Assembly (NCBI GenBank): GCA_036872755.1
Contig: JAVHNS010000018.1
Coordinates: forward strand, 372,001 to 436,000
Source of the DNA: Orbilia blumenaviensis
Lineage: Eukaryota; Ascomycota; Orbiliomycetes; Orbiliales; Orbiliaceae
Length of the DNA: 64,000 bases
Direction: 5' to 3'
Positions 45,678-58,785 of this stretch are shown here, one piece after another (within the stretch, counting starts at the first letter, position 1; every line of letters starts with the position of its first letter). The notes beneath the pieces were generated by a model that saw only the letters and a list, made by a program, of their open reading frames with translations, did not search any database and had not been told where the DNA came from. A program made the position numbers and the translations under genes.

Positions 45678-46635
45678 TTTATATCAGTGATATAGTAGTA
45701 CTATAGTATCTATCGTCTAATCGATCCCCGCGCGAGTCGAGACGTCTGGACGACGGCAAGCGGCTAACGGGCTAGAGAACGTCGAGCCATCATTCCTTTG
45801 GTTGGCTTTCAAGCTATGTATGTATATCTCTCCCTTGTCGATCCTGACTTCGATTGCTTTTTTTTTTTTGCCGTGGTCCGATCCTAATTTTGCGGGTAGC
45901 CTTGTATCTAATAACGACGAGGCTGAACTTTCCAAGCCTTTTTCTCCAAATACATCCCAAGAAGTCACTCCTTCCGGCATGGCAGTCTGTACTGTACCAA
46001 CCTTCGACTTCCGCTATTTGTTTCAAGCCGACCAGGGTCCCCCGCACTTCCAAGCCAGGGTGGGCATCGGGTCCTATCAAAAGAGGCTAGCGGCATCACA
46101 TGAAGCCGTGTCCACCAATGCGATCAGACGCGTCTTCCCTCCAATCCAGACCAACTTTTTTTTTTTCATTCCCTTAGCTTTTCCTCGCGGCGTCTTTAGA
46201 GGCTGCAGGCTGGCGAGAATGCTCAGGGGCCTGGGAAATTGCGTGTCTCTCTGGACAACCCCGCGAAATTATGACCTGACCTCCTGAGTCACAGCATACA
46301 TGTTGGTGTGTATATATAGAGGGATGCATTAGCCCCCTGATGATGCTTTCCTTTCCCCTCACTTTCTTGAAATACTCCTCAAGACATCAGTCTCGGAGAT
46401 TTTTTTTTTTTTTTTCTCGACCACAAACCCAGGAAGAAAAAAAAATCTATATATACTAGTACTAGTATTTAGTCTACACCTATATTTATACGGAACAGAA
46501 CGGCCTCTTAACTGAGTCTGTCAGAACACCGAAAACCTATATATTCATTCATTCATTCATTCATATCTACTCGTAATAATTTAGTTATACCTACCATCTA
46601 CACATATACCTTTTAAAAAAAAAAAATCTTTAAAA
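45678..46635. other. Intergenic region between divergent 2EXR-like genes
   Basis: About 1 kb, the shared 5' flank of genes B and C, with T and A homopolymers (45860, 46160, 46402, 46615) and an ATTC microsatellite. Overlapping open frames at 45802–46287 show no family or splice support. Confidence 0.45.
46543..46564 (+). repeat. ATTC tetranucleotide microsatellite
   Basis: About five and a half perfect copies of ATTC in the leader region of gene C. Confidence 0.9.
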
Positions 46636-47774
46636 ATGGGCAAAGCATCATATAAACCCTCCACGGGACCGTTCCCATTCCTCTCCCTCCCCCGCGAACT
46701 CCGCCACAAAATCTACAAATACGTAATATCCTTCCCCACCGCTCCATCCGCCCCGATTTCATCATTCCTTGACAGCCGTCCACCGTTCGAACTCCGAGAA
46801 CGGCTATCTGAACCCACCGATCTTTCGCTTCTCCTTGTGAATAAGCAAATACACGATGAAGCCTCACAGGTGCTTTACGGGGAAACCGTGTTTCCCCTGA
46901 GAGTGGTGATCAATGAGAGTCAGACCGATGGGTATGAGCCTCAGACCTTGTTTGAAGTTCAATATGAATCTCCGTGGGAAGAGGTGGGGTATACCTGGAA
47001 AGATAAGTATGTACCGAATGCGGGTTCCCCTATATCAGCATTGCTACAATGCATTATCATCTCTGTTAAGTTCCATTACTGACCCACTACCTTTTCAAAT
47101 TTAATAGAGATGACATCGGCGAATATTGTGCCGTAAACTTCCTCCCCAGATTCGCAACCCACATCCCAGATAACGACTCCCTTACATCGCCTATACCCTC
47201 CTATCGTCACCTAATAAAACACATCAGAGTAGATATCATCGACAAACGTGTCTACCCATACTCCTTCAAAGAATACCGCGTCCCAACTATCATGCGTAGC
47301 AGAGTCAAGAAATTGCTCCTGCCATTCGCTCACCGTCTTACTAAGACACTTGGACATGCGGCAAAAGACGCAACTGTAGAAATTAAGTTGTCGTCACTGT
47401 TTCTCTATAAAGAAGAGTTGTCAAACTTTCAGTATAGAGAAGAAGCGGGCCAGGAGACACTGGAGTTGTATACAGAGCTTATTGAGACCATATGGCCATT
47501 TACCACTGGTTCATGGCAGCATAAACTCGATATGCCGCTGGAAATACAGCAACAACACCCCAAACTGGTGTCGCAGGTGTTTAAGTCCTGCGATGATCAG
47601 TATGTTCACATGGAGAAGGAAGAGAAGAAGAAATATCAGACTTTAGATGTCGCAGAACCTTGCTTTTGGGCGATGAATGAAGGCAAGATGAGGGTTACGA
47701 GGAAGCTCCAGGCGTCTGCTGGGACTGCTAGGAGACCTAATAGGAGGAATATGTCGTTTCGTACGAGGTATTAG
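46636..47774 (+). CDS. 2EXR/F-box-like family protein C, 345 aa
   Basis: Two exons: 46636–47006 and 47108–47774, with a phase-2 intron at the family position. Motifs are FLSLPRELRHKIYKYVI, LLLVNKQIHDEASQVLYGETVFPLRV and YESPWEE in exon 1. YRHLIKHIRVDIIDKRV and IWPFTTGSWQHKLDMPLEIQ are in exon 2. The C-terminal tail is basic (RRPNRRNMSFRTRY). No signal peptide or membrane segment is visible, so it is probably intracellular. Confidence 0.85.
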
Positions 47775-48887
47775 CTGGGCATATTGACAGCATATAGGAG
47801 TCTTGCTGGTCGAGACTTGAAAAGAGCTTGTTATTAACTCTTACGAAGGGAATCCGGAGCACTTTTCCTCCTTTTTTTTTTTTTTTTTTTTTTTTTCTGG
47901 TCGGTCGACTATAATGTCTAATATGATACGCGAAAGCTTGTGCGGCGGTCGCAATGACTTTTTCTACTGTATTCTTTAATCATTTATGTTTTTTTGGTTA
48001 CGAAGCATCATTTGGCAAGAAATTGTTCACAGCGGATGTTTTGATACTAAGTACTTCTATTAACAAAGAATGCAAACGACGATATCTATTTGGCAATTTT
48101 CGGACGCGGTCGCTGTGCTTTGTAGTGTGAATCAGTGATGGTAACCTGTTTTCCTAAGCTGACATCAACCGTTTCACTTCGTTGAGGCTGGTTTACGGGA
48201 TCAGCCCAACCCATTATTTTAGCATCTGATCGTAACCCGAATGAATTGCACACATATTTGGTTGTATTATAAGATTTCGGGAAGAGAAAAAAAAAGAGCT
48301 AGGAAAATTTAGGACGGATTTTCTAGTCTACGAGAAAATGCAATATGCCTCCCAGCTCGTGCAGTATCAAGCTACTCGCCAATACTCTTCAACTGCTAGC
48401 GGCTACATACACATCGATTGGAATGCTCTATTAATATTGATGTTGCGAAGCAACACAAAACTACTCCAACAGGATATTTTCTGTGCCACTTAACTACGTG
48501 CGAATCGATTGCGTATGGTGTAGGTAACTCTGGCAACAGCGACGGCATTAAGAAATTTGCGTCTGTGATCGTATCAATTTTAATTATTTGCCTGGGTGAA
48601 TGTGCCAAGGCGCACGAGCAAACACAAAGACGAGGTGTTCTCTGGGACGAGGAAGGATTCAACTGAGCTTATCGATCGATACATAGACCACGTACGTACC
48701 ACAAAGCTCATTACTCAGCCTTTGTTCAGAAACGCACGAAACCACCTGTGCCGAACAAAAAACCCCAGGAGCTGCCGATAGTAGCTTATCGGGAGTCGAT
48801 AAACCAAACGTCGTTATCATATTAGTTTCTGCCAACCAGCTACCCCAGATTACCCGCCGCAAGCTGCAAGCCAGGGGAACCGGACTC
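47775..48887. other. Intergenic region
   Basis: About 1.1 kb with a T26-class tract (47871–47896). Open frames on both strands at 48396–48666 overlap each other and lack supporting features. Confidence 0.45.
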
Positions 48888-50090
48888 ATGGCAAATATCC
48901 AACAACCCAACGCTTCATTCCTAACTCTGCCCCGCGAGATCCGTGACGAAATCTACGAATGTCTTTTCACCGGGTACACTCCAAAACTGCTACCGCATAC
49001 CGATCACCTTCTGCAAAACCTCGACACCCCCGAGAAACCAAATGAGCCATGTGCCATTAGTTTGGATATCCTTCGCGTTAGCAAGCAAATACACAACGAG
49101 GCAGCCTCAGTATTTTATGGACGATCTGCGTTTCCGATCCGGGTTTTGAGGAGCGATAGCCCCTCGATTACGGAGGGTATCTATATGTCCTATTTATCGC
49201 AAGAGACACCGTGGGAATTTTTACATTACCGTTACTTTTGGAAAGAGTGAGTTGTTTGTTATTTCTTTAGCCATGCCCTTGGACTTGATGATGCTAGAAG
49301 ATAGCTCTACCTAAATAAAAGAAGAAGAAGAAGAAACAAAAAGAAGAAATAAAGATATAGAGAGAACCAATCTGGAAATAATGCGGAGTTGGTGTATATA
49401 TAGTGCTAACCAAATCTTTGAAACGAACACAGTGGAAACTTATGCTCTCAAAACCCAGCTCAGAATCTTACCCCCGGTTTACCCACACTAAACGAAAACA
49501 CTTTGATAGTGATAAAACCTACCTACGGTAACCTGATCCGTAAAATCAGGATCGATGCAATTGATTGCCACGGAAGGCTAAATACAAGTGATTTATCAAG
49601 ATCATCTACGCAAGCTATGAAACTTCTAATCCCCGTAGTCGAGAGACTAGCAAATGTTCTGGGGGGTCCAAATCGGCGCAATAAATTGGAGGTAGAAATC
49701 AATTGCGCCTCAGTTATTATAGACAGCCACATCCGAAGTGAGGAGAATATAGGGCTCATGGCGGGTATTCCACCTGGGCTTATTGCTAACACGTCCGCGG
49801 AGAGCCTAGCAGGCTTATATAAGGGAATGATTGCAACGATATGGCCGCTGACAAAAGGCCCTTGGGAGTACAATATCAAAATTCCTCTGGAATTAAGTAG
49901 GCATTTCCCTATGGTTCTTGAGAAGGAGTTGGAAAGGTGTGAGAAAAAGATGGAGGAAGAAGGGTGGGAATGGAGGAGTTGGAAGATATCGCCTAGTTTT
50001 TGGGAACTTTGGCATAAACATGGAACCAAGCTTAATTACGTTGGTCAGGGAGAGAAGGAGGTCAATTCTATGGATGAGGACGATTTGTGA
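48888..50090 (+). CDS. 2EXR/F-box-like family protein D, 338 aa
   Basis: Two exons: 48888–49246 and 49433–50090, with a phase-2 intron (GTGAGT … ACACAG) that is longer than in the paralogs and holds a GAA-type repeat. Motifs are FLTLPREIRDEIYECLF, ILRVSKQIHNEAASVFYGRSAFPIRV and TPWEF. Exon 2 contains YGNLIRKIRIDAIDC and IWPLTKGPWEYNIKIPLELS. The C-terminus is acidic (NSMDEDDL). Confidence 0.85.
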
Positions 50091-50506
50091 AGTTTAGTTG
50101 GCCTAATGTTAATTTCCGTGGTTTAGAAAACAGTAAAGTCTTATGATAGCGGACGTAAACATGCACAGCGGGATTTTGAGACGTCAAGATTCTATATCTG
50201 GGCTCCAACGCTTGGAACCGAATTACATTTGATTTTATAAAATTATGTTTGCCACCTACCTGATTTGGCCCATAGCGCGCAGAAACCCAAGCATGAAGCC
50301 AAAGGCGCAAATTAGGTACTGACGCCGTTGGTAGAGTCATCGGTAACCTCGATCAGGTGACTAAATATTTCATACATTAACGTTATTCACTGGTCCCTGA
50401 ATCTCTGGCATACTCTACAACTTCCTAGGATCCTTTAGATCCCGACAAATATACAAGTACTATTACGACTTCAAACTCCAAGCCCTCACATATATAGCAA
50501 TATACG
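50091..50506. other. Short intergenic region
   Basis: About 415 bases between genes D and E, carrying the likely E promoter. No other element is seen. Confidence 0.5.
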
Positions 50507-51627
50507 ATGACGTCCAACTTTCCATTCCTCCGCCTACCCCGCGAACTCCGCGACGAGATATACAAATACTTCGTCACCGCCCCGGCACCACCAGTTCCAT
50601 ATGCACTACAACTCAACAACCCACCGCCGTACTCGCCTATTTCTCTCGACCTCTCAATACTTCGCGTAAACAAGCAAATCCACGATGAAGCATCACGAAT
50701 ATTCTACGGACGAACCGTATTCCCGCTACGAATTATGATCTCTGACTGGCACATGCCGGGTGGTAGCTATAGAGACGATTTTAAAACACAGTTTGAGATC
50801 ATATACGAGGCTCCATGGGAGGAGGTTGTTTATTCTTATTCTGAGAACGGGTATGTACGGAAGCGTTCTCTTTCTGGCAATACTTAATTGAAAAAAACAT
50901 GCATGCATGCACTTTGCTTACTGGGAGGCCTGTGGGTGATGGATTTAGTGTAGTCCTATACCGAGGACTTCAAGAATACAACTCTTCCCTATGGACACTA
51001 ACCGATGACGAGGCCGTCGAGTCGATACCAGGGCACAGATACCGAAAACTAATACGACACATCCGAGTCGATATCCTCGATAGTCGAATATCTGTGGGAG
51101 AGCGAGTGAAGCATAGCATCAGCATTAAGGCTAGGCGAAGAGTAAGAAAGATGCTTACGCCGCTCGCTTATCGATTAGAAAGAGTGTTGTCCGACACAGC
51201 GAGGGATGCTGAGGTAGAAATCAACGTAATCTCAAGTATGTTCAAACATGAATATAGCGGTGGTACGGAGGCAGGTATTTTGGCGAAAGATAAGCCTTTG
51301 CCGGCTCGTATTTTAAATATCTATAAGGAATTGATAGAAACAGCGTGGCCCTTTACGGCAGGATCATGGTCTTATAAACTCAACCTGCCACCAACAATCG
51401 AGCAGCAATGCCCTGGGTTAGGCCATGAGATTATACGGTGGTGTGACCTGCATAATGAAACTACTGAGGAAGAGAAACATATAAATAGTAGAATGAAGGT
51501 ACAACACCCGTATGTATGGGCCAAGAGGTATGGCAGACACGTAGTGATGGAGTATGAGGTTGATTTGTGGAATGCGCAGGAGCAGTGGAGTCGTTTAATT
51601 GGCGCGAATATTCGGATCGCTTTTTAG
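50507..51627 (+). CDS. 2EXR/F-box-like family protein E, 340 aa
   Basis: Two exons: 50507–50850 and 50949–51627, with a phase-2 intron (GTATGT … GATTTAG). Motifs are FLRLPRELRDEIYKYFV, ILRVNKQIHDEASRIFYGRTVFPLRI and EAPWEEVVY. Exon 2 contains YRKLIRHIRVDILDSRI, LTPLAYRLERVL and AWPFTAGSWSYKLNLPPTIE. It is closest by eye to gene C. The C-terminal segment continues past the shared region with Trp-rich text. Confidence 0.85.
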
Positions 51628-54600
51628 AGGGTTGAAATTCGCAGGGATGGGGTGGGACCCTAAGCTACTGTATATAATAATCGGAGGAGACTCTAGGTCA
51701 AAGAGTAGCCTGCTCTTGAAAGGATACGTAGTTTAAATTTGTGGTCAGGGAGCTTTGATTACTTATTGGCACTATTAAAATAATGGCATTCCTTTTGGAC
51801 ATATTGCCAGAATAACTGAAATATCGCCTAACATAGCTAACAATGGCCGTCATACGTTTAAGGATATATAAGAATAGTCAGTACCATCACATACAAAAAG
51901 TCCTTTCGCATAGAAAAGATTTGCTGAATTAGGAGAACTCCTCATCTTCAACCTCCTTTATCACATCCTTTGAAACCTCCTCCTTCTTAAGTTCGGATTT
52001 TTTACAAATTCACCCTTTCCTACAGGGGTACGTATGTAATTCATCCTTTGCGTCACCACAGGCAAGAATTTTAGTAGATTTTGAGCTCATCGCGAAACTA
52101 CCTTCTTGCAACTGTTGTTCCCGTTCCGTTTTTCTAAAAGATCGAACTGCAACAATATTAGTTAGATCTGTAGACAAATGCTTGAAATCAGTAACAAGGC
52201 AATGCCTCCCACCGCACCGTTTCGGGATCCTTCTAAGTTAGGCTATAGTTAATATACATATATATCTTGAATCGAGTATTACTGTTTTATGAGGGGGCTA
52301 TCTGAACATGTAATGGAGAGTAGATGATGAGAAGGAATAGGGAGACAAAAGTAGAGGGATAGTTTGAAGGGCATATTTTCAATTTGCTTCGTGGCATTAT
52401 GACCGGAATTTCGAGGTATTAACGGTATACTTCATCATGCGAGCTAGGTCACAACGAGACATCCCGCCAGAAAAGTAACTTCTGTGTGGCCGTGGCAGTC
52501 TCCGCCCGGTAGGCAGCTACCATTACCATGTATTTGGTCAGGTTGTATGAGTAGGTGTATGATATCGCTAGAATGGGCTTGATCTAGACACCGCGGTGGG
52601 GGAAAAGTAGCAGGCTCCGTAGACTATTTTCGTAGTTCAAAGTGATCTCGTAAACTAGCCTCCACAAATTTGCAAAGCGGTCTGACTCGGGTTTATTTCG
52701 TGGCTAGGGTAAAAAATAAAAAGAAATGAAACGAAATGAAAAAGCGATTTCTCAGGTCGATTTTGAGAATCTCAAGTTATCTCTCAAAATAGCTAAAACT
52801 ACTAGAAACCCCTATGATAACTACACTTGAGAGTTCAGCGTTGCACAGCAAAGTATTTGAGATAGTTAGTATAATACGTAAACGTAAATATCTGAAGACA
52901 TGGATGCCACATTTACCACATGAAAGGGCATCGTTAACGTAAGCGCGAATATGGAGGAGTGAGAAGTTATTTTTCTGACATAATAAATTAGCTGGATAAC
53001 TCTGATACTAGTATATCCTCTCAACTCCGAATCGGACCGTGTCTCATCGATATGAGGATCTGGACATCTCCAATAATATAATATTTGTATTATACCAGCA
53101 TCATTTGATTTTTAAGCTATAAGTCCGCTAAAAAAAAGTAAGCCACCAATTGGATGGATTGCCGTTCGTATAGGTATGCTTCTCCATGCCTTACATGAAA
53201 TGCCTCGAGCATAGCTTAATATGATAATTTATAGGTTGCAATCCGCGGAGATATCATGTAAAGGTGACTAAGAATATTCTCTATCATCGATTCATCTAGA
53301 TTTATAAGCAATTAACGCACTATGGTCAATCAGGTATACACCGGCATCTACCGGGTTTTCATGGCAAATTATGAAGCCCACTGGTAGTTTCGTTACATTC
53401 ATTCCGTATTAGTTTATTGCCTTCCTTGAAAAAATTTTCAAAAATGCTTGTATGGTCTCATAGTGGAAGCATTCTCCATAGCCTGATCCACAAGAGATAT
53501 AATATAATATTACTTCATAAAGTTTGAACAATGATATGGGCGTTGGTTGTCCCTGCTGTACTACCTCGGTTGGTGTCAATTTGCCCTTGGAAGAGACCCC
53601 TTTGCGCCAGATACGATCGATTATACAGATTATTATATGGTAGTTGTTTCATTCTACGCATTCCCATATGAAAATTATATAGCTCTCGTTGGAGTGAAAA
53701 CGGGACTCTAAGCTTTTGTAACATGATAATCGAACCCTGATGATGTATTAGATCACTTATGGGATATTGTATCGCTATGGACGGTAGGGAGCTGCTTAAA
53801 GTTAAACCTACTAGGCGACTGTAGTTCCGTACTCCTACAATACTCCCACGATGTTTCCATCATTTTTGATTTTGTACATCTCGACATTATGTCGAAAGCT
53901 GGGATTTTTTGAGAGTTGCCTTTCCAGTTTCTTAGATTCCTACAAAGTGAATTGTGTACTCAGGTTTAGGTGAGCTTATGGAATAAACTTCTGATACCGT
54001 TACTGCTACCTTATTACCCTATGTTGGCAGCAGTATGGGGTTCCGATTTCGAGATTAGGAAAAGAGTGTACGAAGTTCGAGGGCAATACTTTGAATAATA
54101 GAAACAATTTCTCGGGGGTTCAGGTACCATTTTGAAAGTAATACCTGTAACTGGATTTGGTGTTAGCAAGAGTTCTTGATAACGAGAAGTAAAATTTCTG
54201 AAAAGTAATAATAAACGACCGACCAATGTTGATTCTGGGAAGCTATTCGACCGTATCGTTGAAAGAAACTGTGATTATGCTCAAGAAATTGTACCAATGG
54301 TTTTCGAAGCCGCAAGATGGGAGAACGATAGGAAAGAAGGTCGGTGGACGGGGGAACTGGAGTCGTTACGCTTCTGCTCAAAGGATCGGGATTCAGGATG
54401 CAATTGAATTGTCTTGTAGACTAGCAACCAGAAGAGAAGGAAGGAAGGAAGGAAGCGTAGAGTTTGCCTGGCCGGCATGCCCGAGTTTTCCGCCTAGCCC
54501 CTCAAATCGTATCCAATCTAGATATCACATTTAAACCATTCAATCTGATGGTATGGATCTACTCTCCTACCCCTGTATTATTTTCTTCTTTGCCAACGAA

Positions 54601-55950
54601 TGACAGACTCTTCCTCGAATCCTTTCATCCGGCTTCTGGATGGAAGCATCGTATAGTGGCTCTACAATCATACTCACAAAAAATCGTATTCTCACAATTT
54701 TACTCGTCCGAAATCGGAACTTTGATTACCAACTCCTTCTTCCGGCCGTTTCATAGTCGGAAATCTCAGAATCCGCGATGCCGATTAATTTTTAACATAC
54801 ATGAGTTAATTTACGTGCATATCGACGTGTTACACAGCCTTCTAGCGTGAGCTCGATCCAGATTGCCAAGCTCCTTTTGATATCATGATGCGTGGCCATG
54901 GCCCTAGAATGGTACGACCAGCAAGGATACAAAGTCCCGGACCGCGACGACGATCCGATTCAAACATTCGCTCTCGTTCGCTCTCGTATATTCCTTCATG
55001 GAGTTTAAAATTTTTTCATTTTGAAGTGGAAAGTGGTTCGTAGACGGGTCCCGTGAAGGAATCCCACATAATCACTTCGTGTTGATATTGGCGTAAGCAC
55101 CAGGCTAGGCAGGAATATGATGATGTAGTAGATATGAGATGCAGCTAAGAAGCTCTTTTGTTGGCCAAATCAATGGAACCACTAAGCCTCGTGTTCTCTT
55201 TATTACTTTTTTCGCAAATTTTTGGTGTTTAAGTCGAGCATCGGCCGACCCGGGCTGCTATCGATAGAAGCCTGTTTGCAGCCGAACTGCGTTGCTATAG
55301 GCCCTCACGAGGCTACTTACCCCGGCCACGAGTCTCGTTTATAGGGCTAGAGGCCAAGAACTGAGCTCAGCCCAGACACTAAAATCTTACTATCGAATTT
55401 TCTAGACCCTGAAAAAAAAACTCCGACCCGGGGACCTCTCGCCTAGACTGGTATTGTACTCGGTGAATATGCAAGGGTTTACGAGAATTCTCCTTGGAAG
55501 AATTCAAAAATATCCAATCGAGGATATTTTACCGAGTAGCAAGATATACTGAACCCGAGCTCTGGCTCCCCCCGCCCTGGTTCACCACGAATCCGGGGGG
55601 CATGAAACATGTCCCGACAGCTAATTGAGCCGAATATATTAAGGTTTGCGCTTTAGGGCTTCCCGTCATGTCGGCGTTTTAACGTTTTTAACTTTTTAAA
55701 TTACATAAATTTAGATGATTAATCATCACCAAGTGAGGTAAGACAAGCCCAACAATTAAGCGCTGCTAAACCAACTTAGGCTGAGATATTTCACGTTGTT
55801 GGGAACACAGATACAGTCGAGGAAGGTCTTTTACACGTCTAGCAAACATTCCTTTAGGATTGCTATATTTGACACATCACTAATTAGTTAGGTAATTAAC
55901 ATGAATATCTTGCATTCCAATCAAGTAAGGGTTAACCTCGCACCGCCTGA
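51628..55950. other. Long AT-rich intergenic region, 4.3 kb
   Basis: No intact gene was found. One coding-like relic lies near the left edge (51933–52242, minus). The remainder has only short frames; a 128-codon plus frame at 54464–54850 has no family features. The AT-rich character and lack of frames fit old inactivated sequence, but a transposon was not recognised. Confidence 0.45.
51933..52242 (-). pseudogene. Gene relic: charged C-terminal exon with one in-frame TGA
   Basis: One minus-strand frame reads coding-like text (CLVTDFKHLSTDLTN, then RKTEREQQLQEGSFAMSS, then KILACGDAKDELHTYPC), meets a TGA near 52009 and continues in the same frame as KKSELKKEEVSKDVIKEVED to TAA. The TGA could be a former CGA. 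A CTAAC … TTGCAG acceptor-like site lies inside the upper part. The family is not recognised. No remainder of the gene is visible nearby. Confidence 0.35.
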
Positions 55951-57168
55951 CTACAAACTGCCGATGTCTTCGAAAGTTACTTCTGGATATGATAGTCCAC
56001 GGTTTATGTCTCCCGGATCGCCCTTGCCTTTCATGGTGATATCAAAAAACCATTTGTGATATTCCGCGTTTATCTTATGCATCCTTGTAGGATTGATCGT
56101 TCCAATCCAATCCTGAAATGTCTTCTTTTCCTTTGGCATATTTACATCATGTGCGGGGATACTCAACTGTGTTAGATCAGAAAAGGAATAATGGCTGCTA
56201 CCAGCTATGATTGGTTGGACCTTCGGCCCTGTTTGCACTTTCATCGCCGCGATTTCATTTTCGACACCGCCGCCTGCCCAGCGGAGTTCTTCCGGAATAT
56301 TAGCGGGATCAGCCCGTAGATTGAAAAACGGACGACGAGCATCGGCATCTGAAGGATCAGTCAAGTTCGTTGCATTAGCGCCATTAGAGAACCAACCGTC
56401 CATATTGCTTCCAGCGATGATCTTTGGTGTCTGCAGCATCGCTACGAGAGACAATTGTCCCCCTAGAGAGTGGCCAAACATTCCTACTCGATCAGCAAGA
56501 CTTGCAAGGCTGCACCCGCTAACCTTGACCTTCCCGCGTTTAACGGATTCTAACGTGAATAAGATATCTGCAGTTCGTACGTCGACATCCTGTGTTATGA
56601 CGGGTGTGCCTGGCAGTAGCGTCCCCAGTCGTGGAGAGGCTTTTATGACCCTGCCATCAGGGAACTCCGCGTAATCACTATCCCAAGGATGCTCTACCAA
56701 TATGACTACATAGCCATGACTGGCAACATCCTCGACAATAGCCTGGTTCAGCTTTGCTGGAACCTTGAGGCCGTGACTAAATAATAATAACGGCGGGAGC
56801 TGATTGTCTTTCTCTGTGTGCTTTAAAGGTGCACCAATGATTGAATGGGTTTTGAATTTCCTAAAATAGGAGGCTGGAACATTACCACCGAGGAAGTTAC
56901 TGATCCAATCGGCGAATCCTGGGGTTGCGTAGTTATCGCCAGGGCAAGCAGGCGATAGCCTGGCTGTCGGATAGTACACATGTAGCAAAATTTGTCGAGC
57001 GGTTGTGCTGTTGGTGTAAAATACGTCATTGCGAGCGTGGTCGGTTAGAACAAGCGGAATGGTTTTTCCAACACAGTGAGGGCCTGAAAGCTCAGGTAAG
57101 GAATAATGGGCTTGGGCTGCGGCAATAATGCCGACAATTGGAGCGAGGACGTGTAGTACGGCATGCAT
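55951..57168 (-). CDS. Secreted PAF-acetylhydrolase-like lipase/esterase, 405 aa
   Basis: Single exon. The frame extends to 57216 only through a TTG, so ATG 57168 (MHAVLHVLAPIVG) is chosen; it begins a signal peptide of about 20 residues. The alpha/beta-hydrolase fold is shown by LLLFSHGL (oxyanion region), the nucleophile elbow GHSLGGQ, an Asp in SNMDGWF and a His in SSHYSFSD. This order matches plasma/type II PAF acetylhydrolase (PF03403), which hydrolyses short acyl chains from the sn-2 position of phospholipids. Several N-x-S/T sites agree with secretion. The natural substrate in a fungus may be another ester. The gene is flanked by long non-coding stretches and has no obvious partner. 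Confidence 0.87.
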   Translation of the reverse strand: MHAVLHVLAPIVGIIAAAQAHYSLPELSGPHCVGKTIPLVLTDHARNDVFYTNSTTARQILLHVYYPTARLSPACPGDNYATPGFADWISNFLGGNVPASYFRKFKTHSIIGAPLKHTEKDNQLPPLLLFSHGLKVPAKLNQAIVEDVASHGYVVILVEHPWDSDYAEFPDGRVIKASPRLGTLLPGTPVITQDVDVRTADILFTLESVKRGKVKVSGCSLASLADRVGMFGHSLGGQLSLVAMLQTPKIIAGSNMDGWFSNGANATNLTDPSDADARRPFFNLRADPANIPEELRWAGGGVENEIAAMKVQTGPKVQPIIAGSSHYSFSDLTQLSIPAHDVNMPKEKKTFQDWIGTINPTRMHKINAEYHKWFFDITMKGKGDPGDINRGLSYPEVTFEDIGSL

Positions 57169-58776
57169 ATTTGTGATAATGAAGTTTGACAATATCTGGG
57201 GGAGAGCCCAGAACAAAAATTTTCCCGTTTGTAAAACATTTTGTGTGGATGCTAATCAAAAAAGTTTGTCATCGTCATGCCTAACCAGAGCAGAGGAGTT
57301 CAAGGAAGGTGTGGCCCCAAGAGGGTGATACAACACAGGAAGGACAGGGATAGCTGCTTGTCCTCTTTCCGGTTACACAGCATACGCTCGGGCCTTCTGG
57401 TTAGGTTTAATCTGACCTTACCTTATACCAAGAGCCCTACAGAACCACTAATATCGATAAACGGAAGCAAAACACGCCAGTATCACGAAGGAAGCCCTGC
57501 AGGCGGAGAATTTCTCTCACAGCCCTTGGGTAGCATGTGTAAGAGAATATTATCGAGCATTGGTCCGGATAAGCCCGAGGCTGGTCCGGAGAAAACTCTG
57601 ACGCAGGACCAACCTTATTGTTGCACCGGGCAATCCCCAATTGGTTAGGACAATGTAAGACGGGAAGACGGGCGGTAGGCGAGGCTCCACCAAGACACTT
57701 GCGATCCTCCACCAAACCGCCAGCGAGGCTCGGCCGGAATTCTAACCGAATATAGCAGGTAGAGGATCTTCTAACCGGCAACTTTTTCCGGGGATCGAAA
57801 GCCTCTCACAACTGTCGAATCGAGAACGAGGCCATGCAATGTAACACATGCTGCGGCTTCGATTCTCGTATATGCGTACCCCGGATTCCTTTGACCGACT
57901 GTTGCATTGTCTTCTTGCGGTATTAATTAATTATGTTGTTTGGGTTGGGGTATTTTGAGCAACAACCTGCAGGGTACGGGTACAGAGCATTCGATGAATC
58001 TTGGTACAGGCTATAATGGCATGGCCAACTTAATAAGACGTTAGAAAGCATTCTCGGGAACATGAGCTCCTGAACACAGCATAGCGCGTTTTCGCATTTC
58101 TTGCATATATATGATTTGATGCCCCTCAACAGAGCATGACTAGTAGTACGGGCACTACAGGTATACGTACAGAATAGCAGTGATAGTAATCATGAATGCC
58201 AATACCGTAATATGAGTATTGGCAGGCGCTTTGTCCGTCCAAAAACGTTAAACAACATAAAATTTACCCCAGACTTGGAGCCTCATTACCCATGTAGTCC
58301 AGGAGTAGCTTGACAATGAATGTAAAACCCATCACCAATTCTCGTATTCAAAAACTTCAAGGCTTAGCTAGCTAGCTAGGTCTTCGAATAGCTGATAGGA
58401 AATTACCTGAGCCAGTAAGCTTACAGCTTCTAAGGGATCCATGGATCTCTCATTGTAACCTTGTGACACAAACAGCACATTCTACTCGGAATTCGGAAAT
58501 CAACATCGCGGATTGATCTACCCATAGAGGCTCTGCTCTGCAAGCCCCTCCCATAGACATCTTATTCCCGAGATTGCATGGGGGCCTATTTGGGGCCAAA
58601 ATCTCACCGTTGATCGTTGTAGCCTCCGTCATCAACAGCCGGACCTGGAGACTGAGTAATCAGTGAGCTCTACTGAAACGCCGTCATTGGATTGACTTGT
58701 CGATTTCCGTTAGTGGGCTTGGATTGGATATACGGATAGATGAAGGCTTCATATGAGAAAAGGACCTCTGGAAAAG
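57169..58776. other. Intergenic region, 1.6 kb
   Basis: Divergent 5' flanks of the lipase gene (left) and the small secreted protein gene (right). A GCTAGCTAGCTAGC-type run occurs near 58366–58379. No gene is supported. Confidence 0.5.
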
Positions 58777-58785
58777 ATATATAAA
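58777..58785 (+). promoter_or_regulatory. TATA box of the small secreted protein gene
   Basis: TATATAAAG lies about 155 bases upstream of the ATG at 58940. It is followed by a C/T- and CATC-rich leader, the usual form of a strongly expressed fungal promoter. Confidence 0.6.

Noticed and set aside
54464..54850. 128-codon plus-strand open frame in AT-rich DNA
   Set aside because: No domain, no ATG context of note and no splice support.
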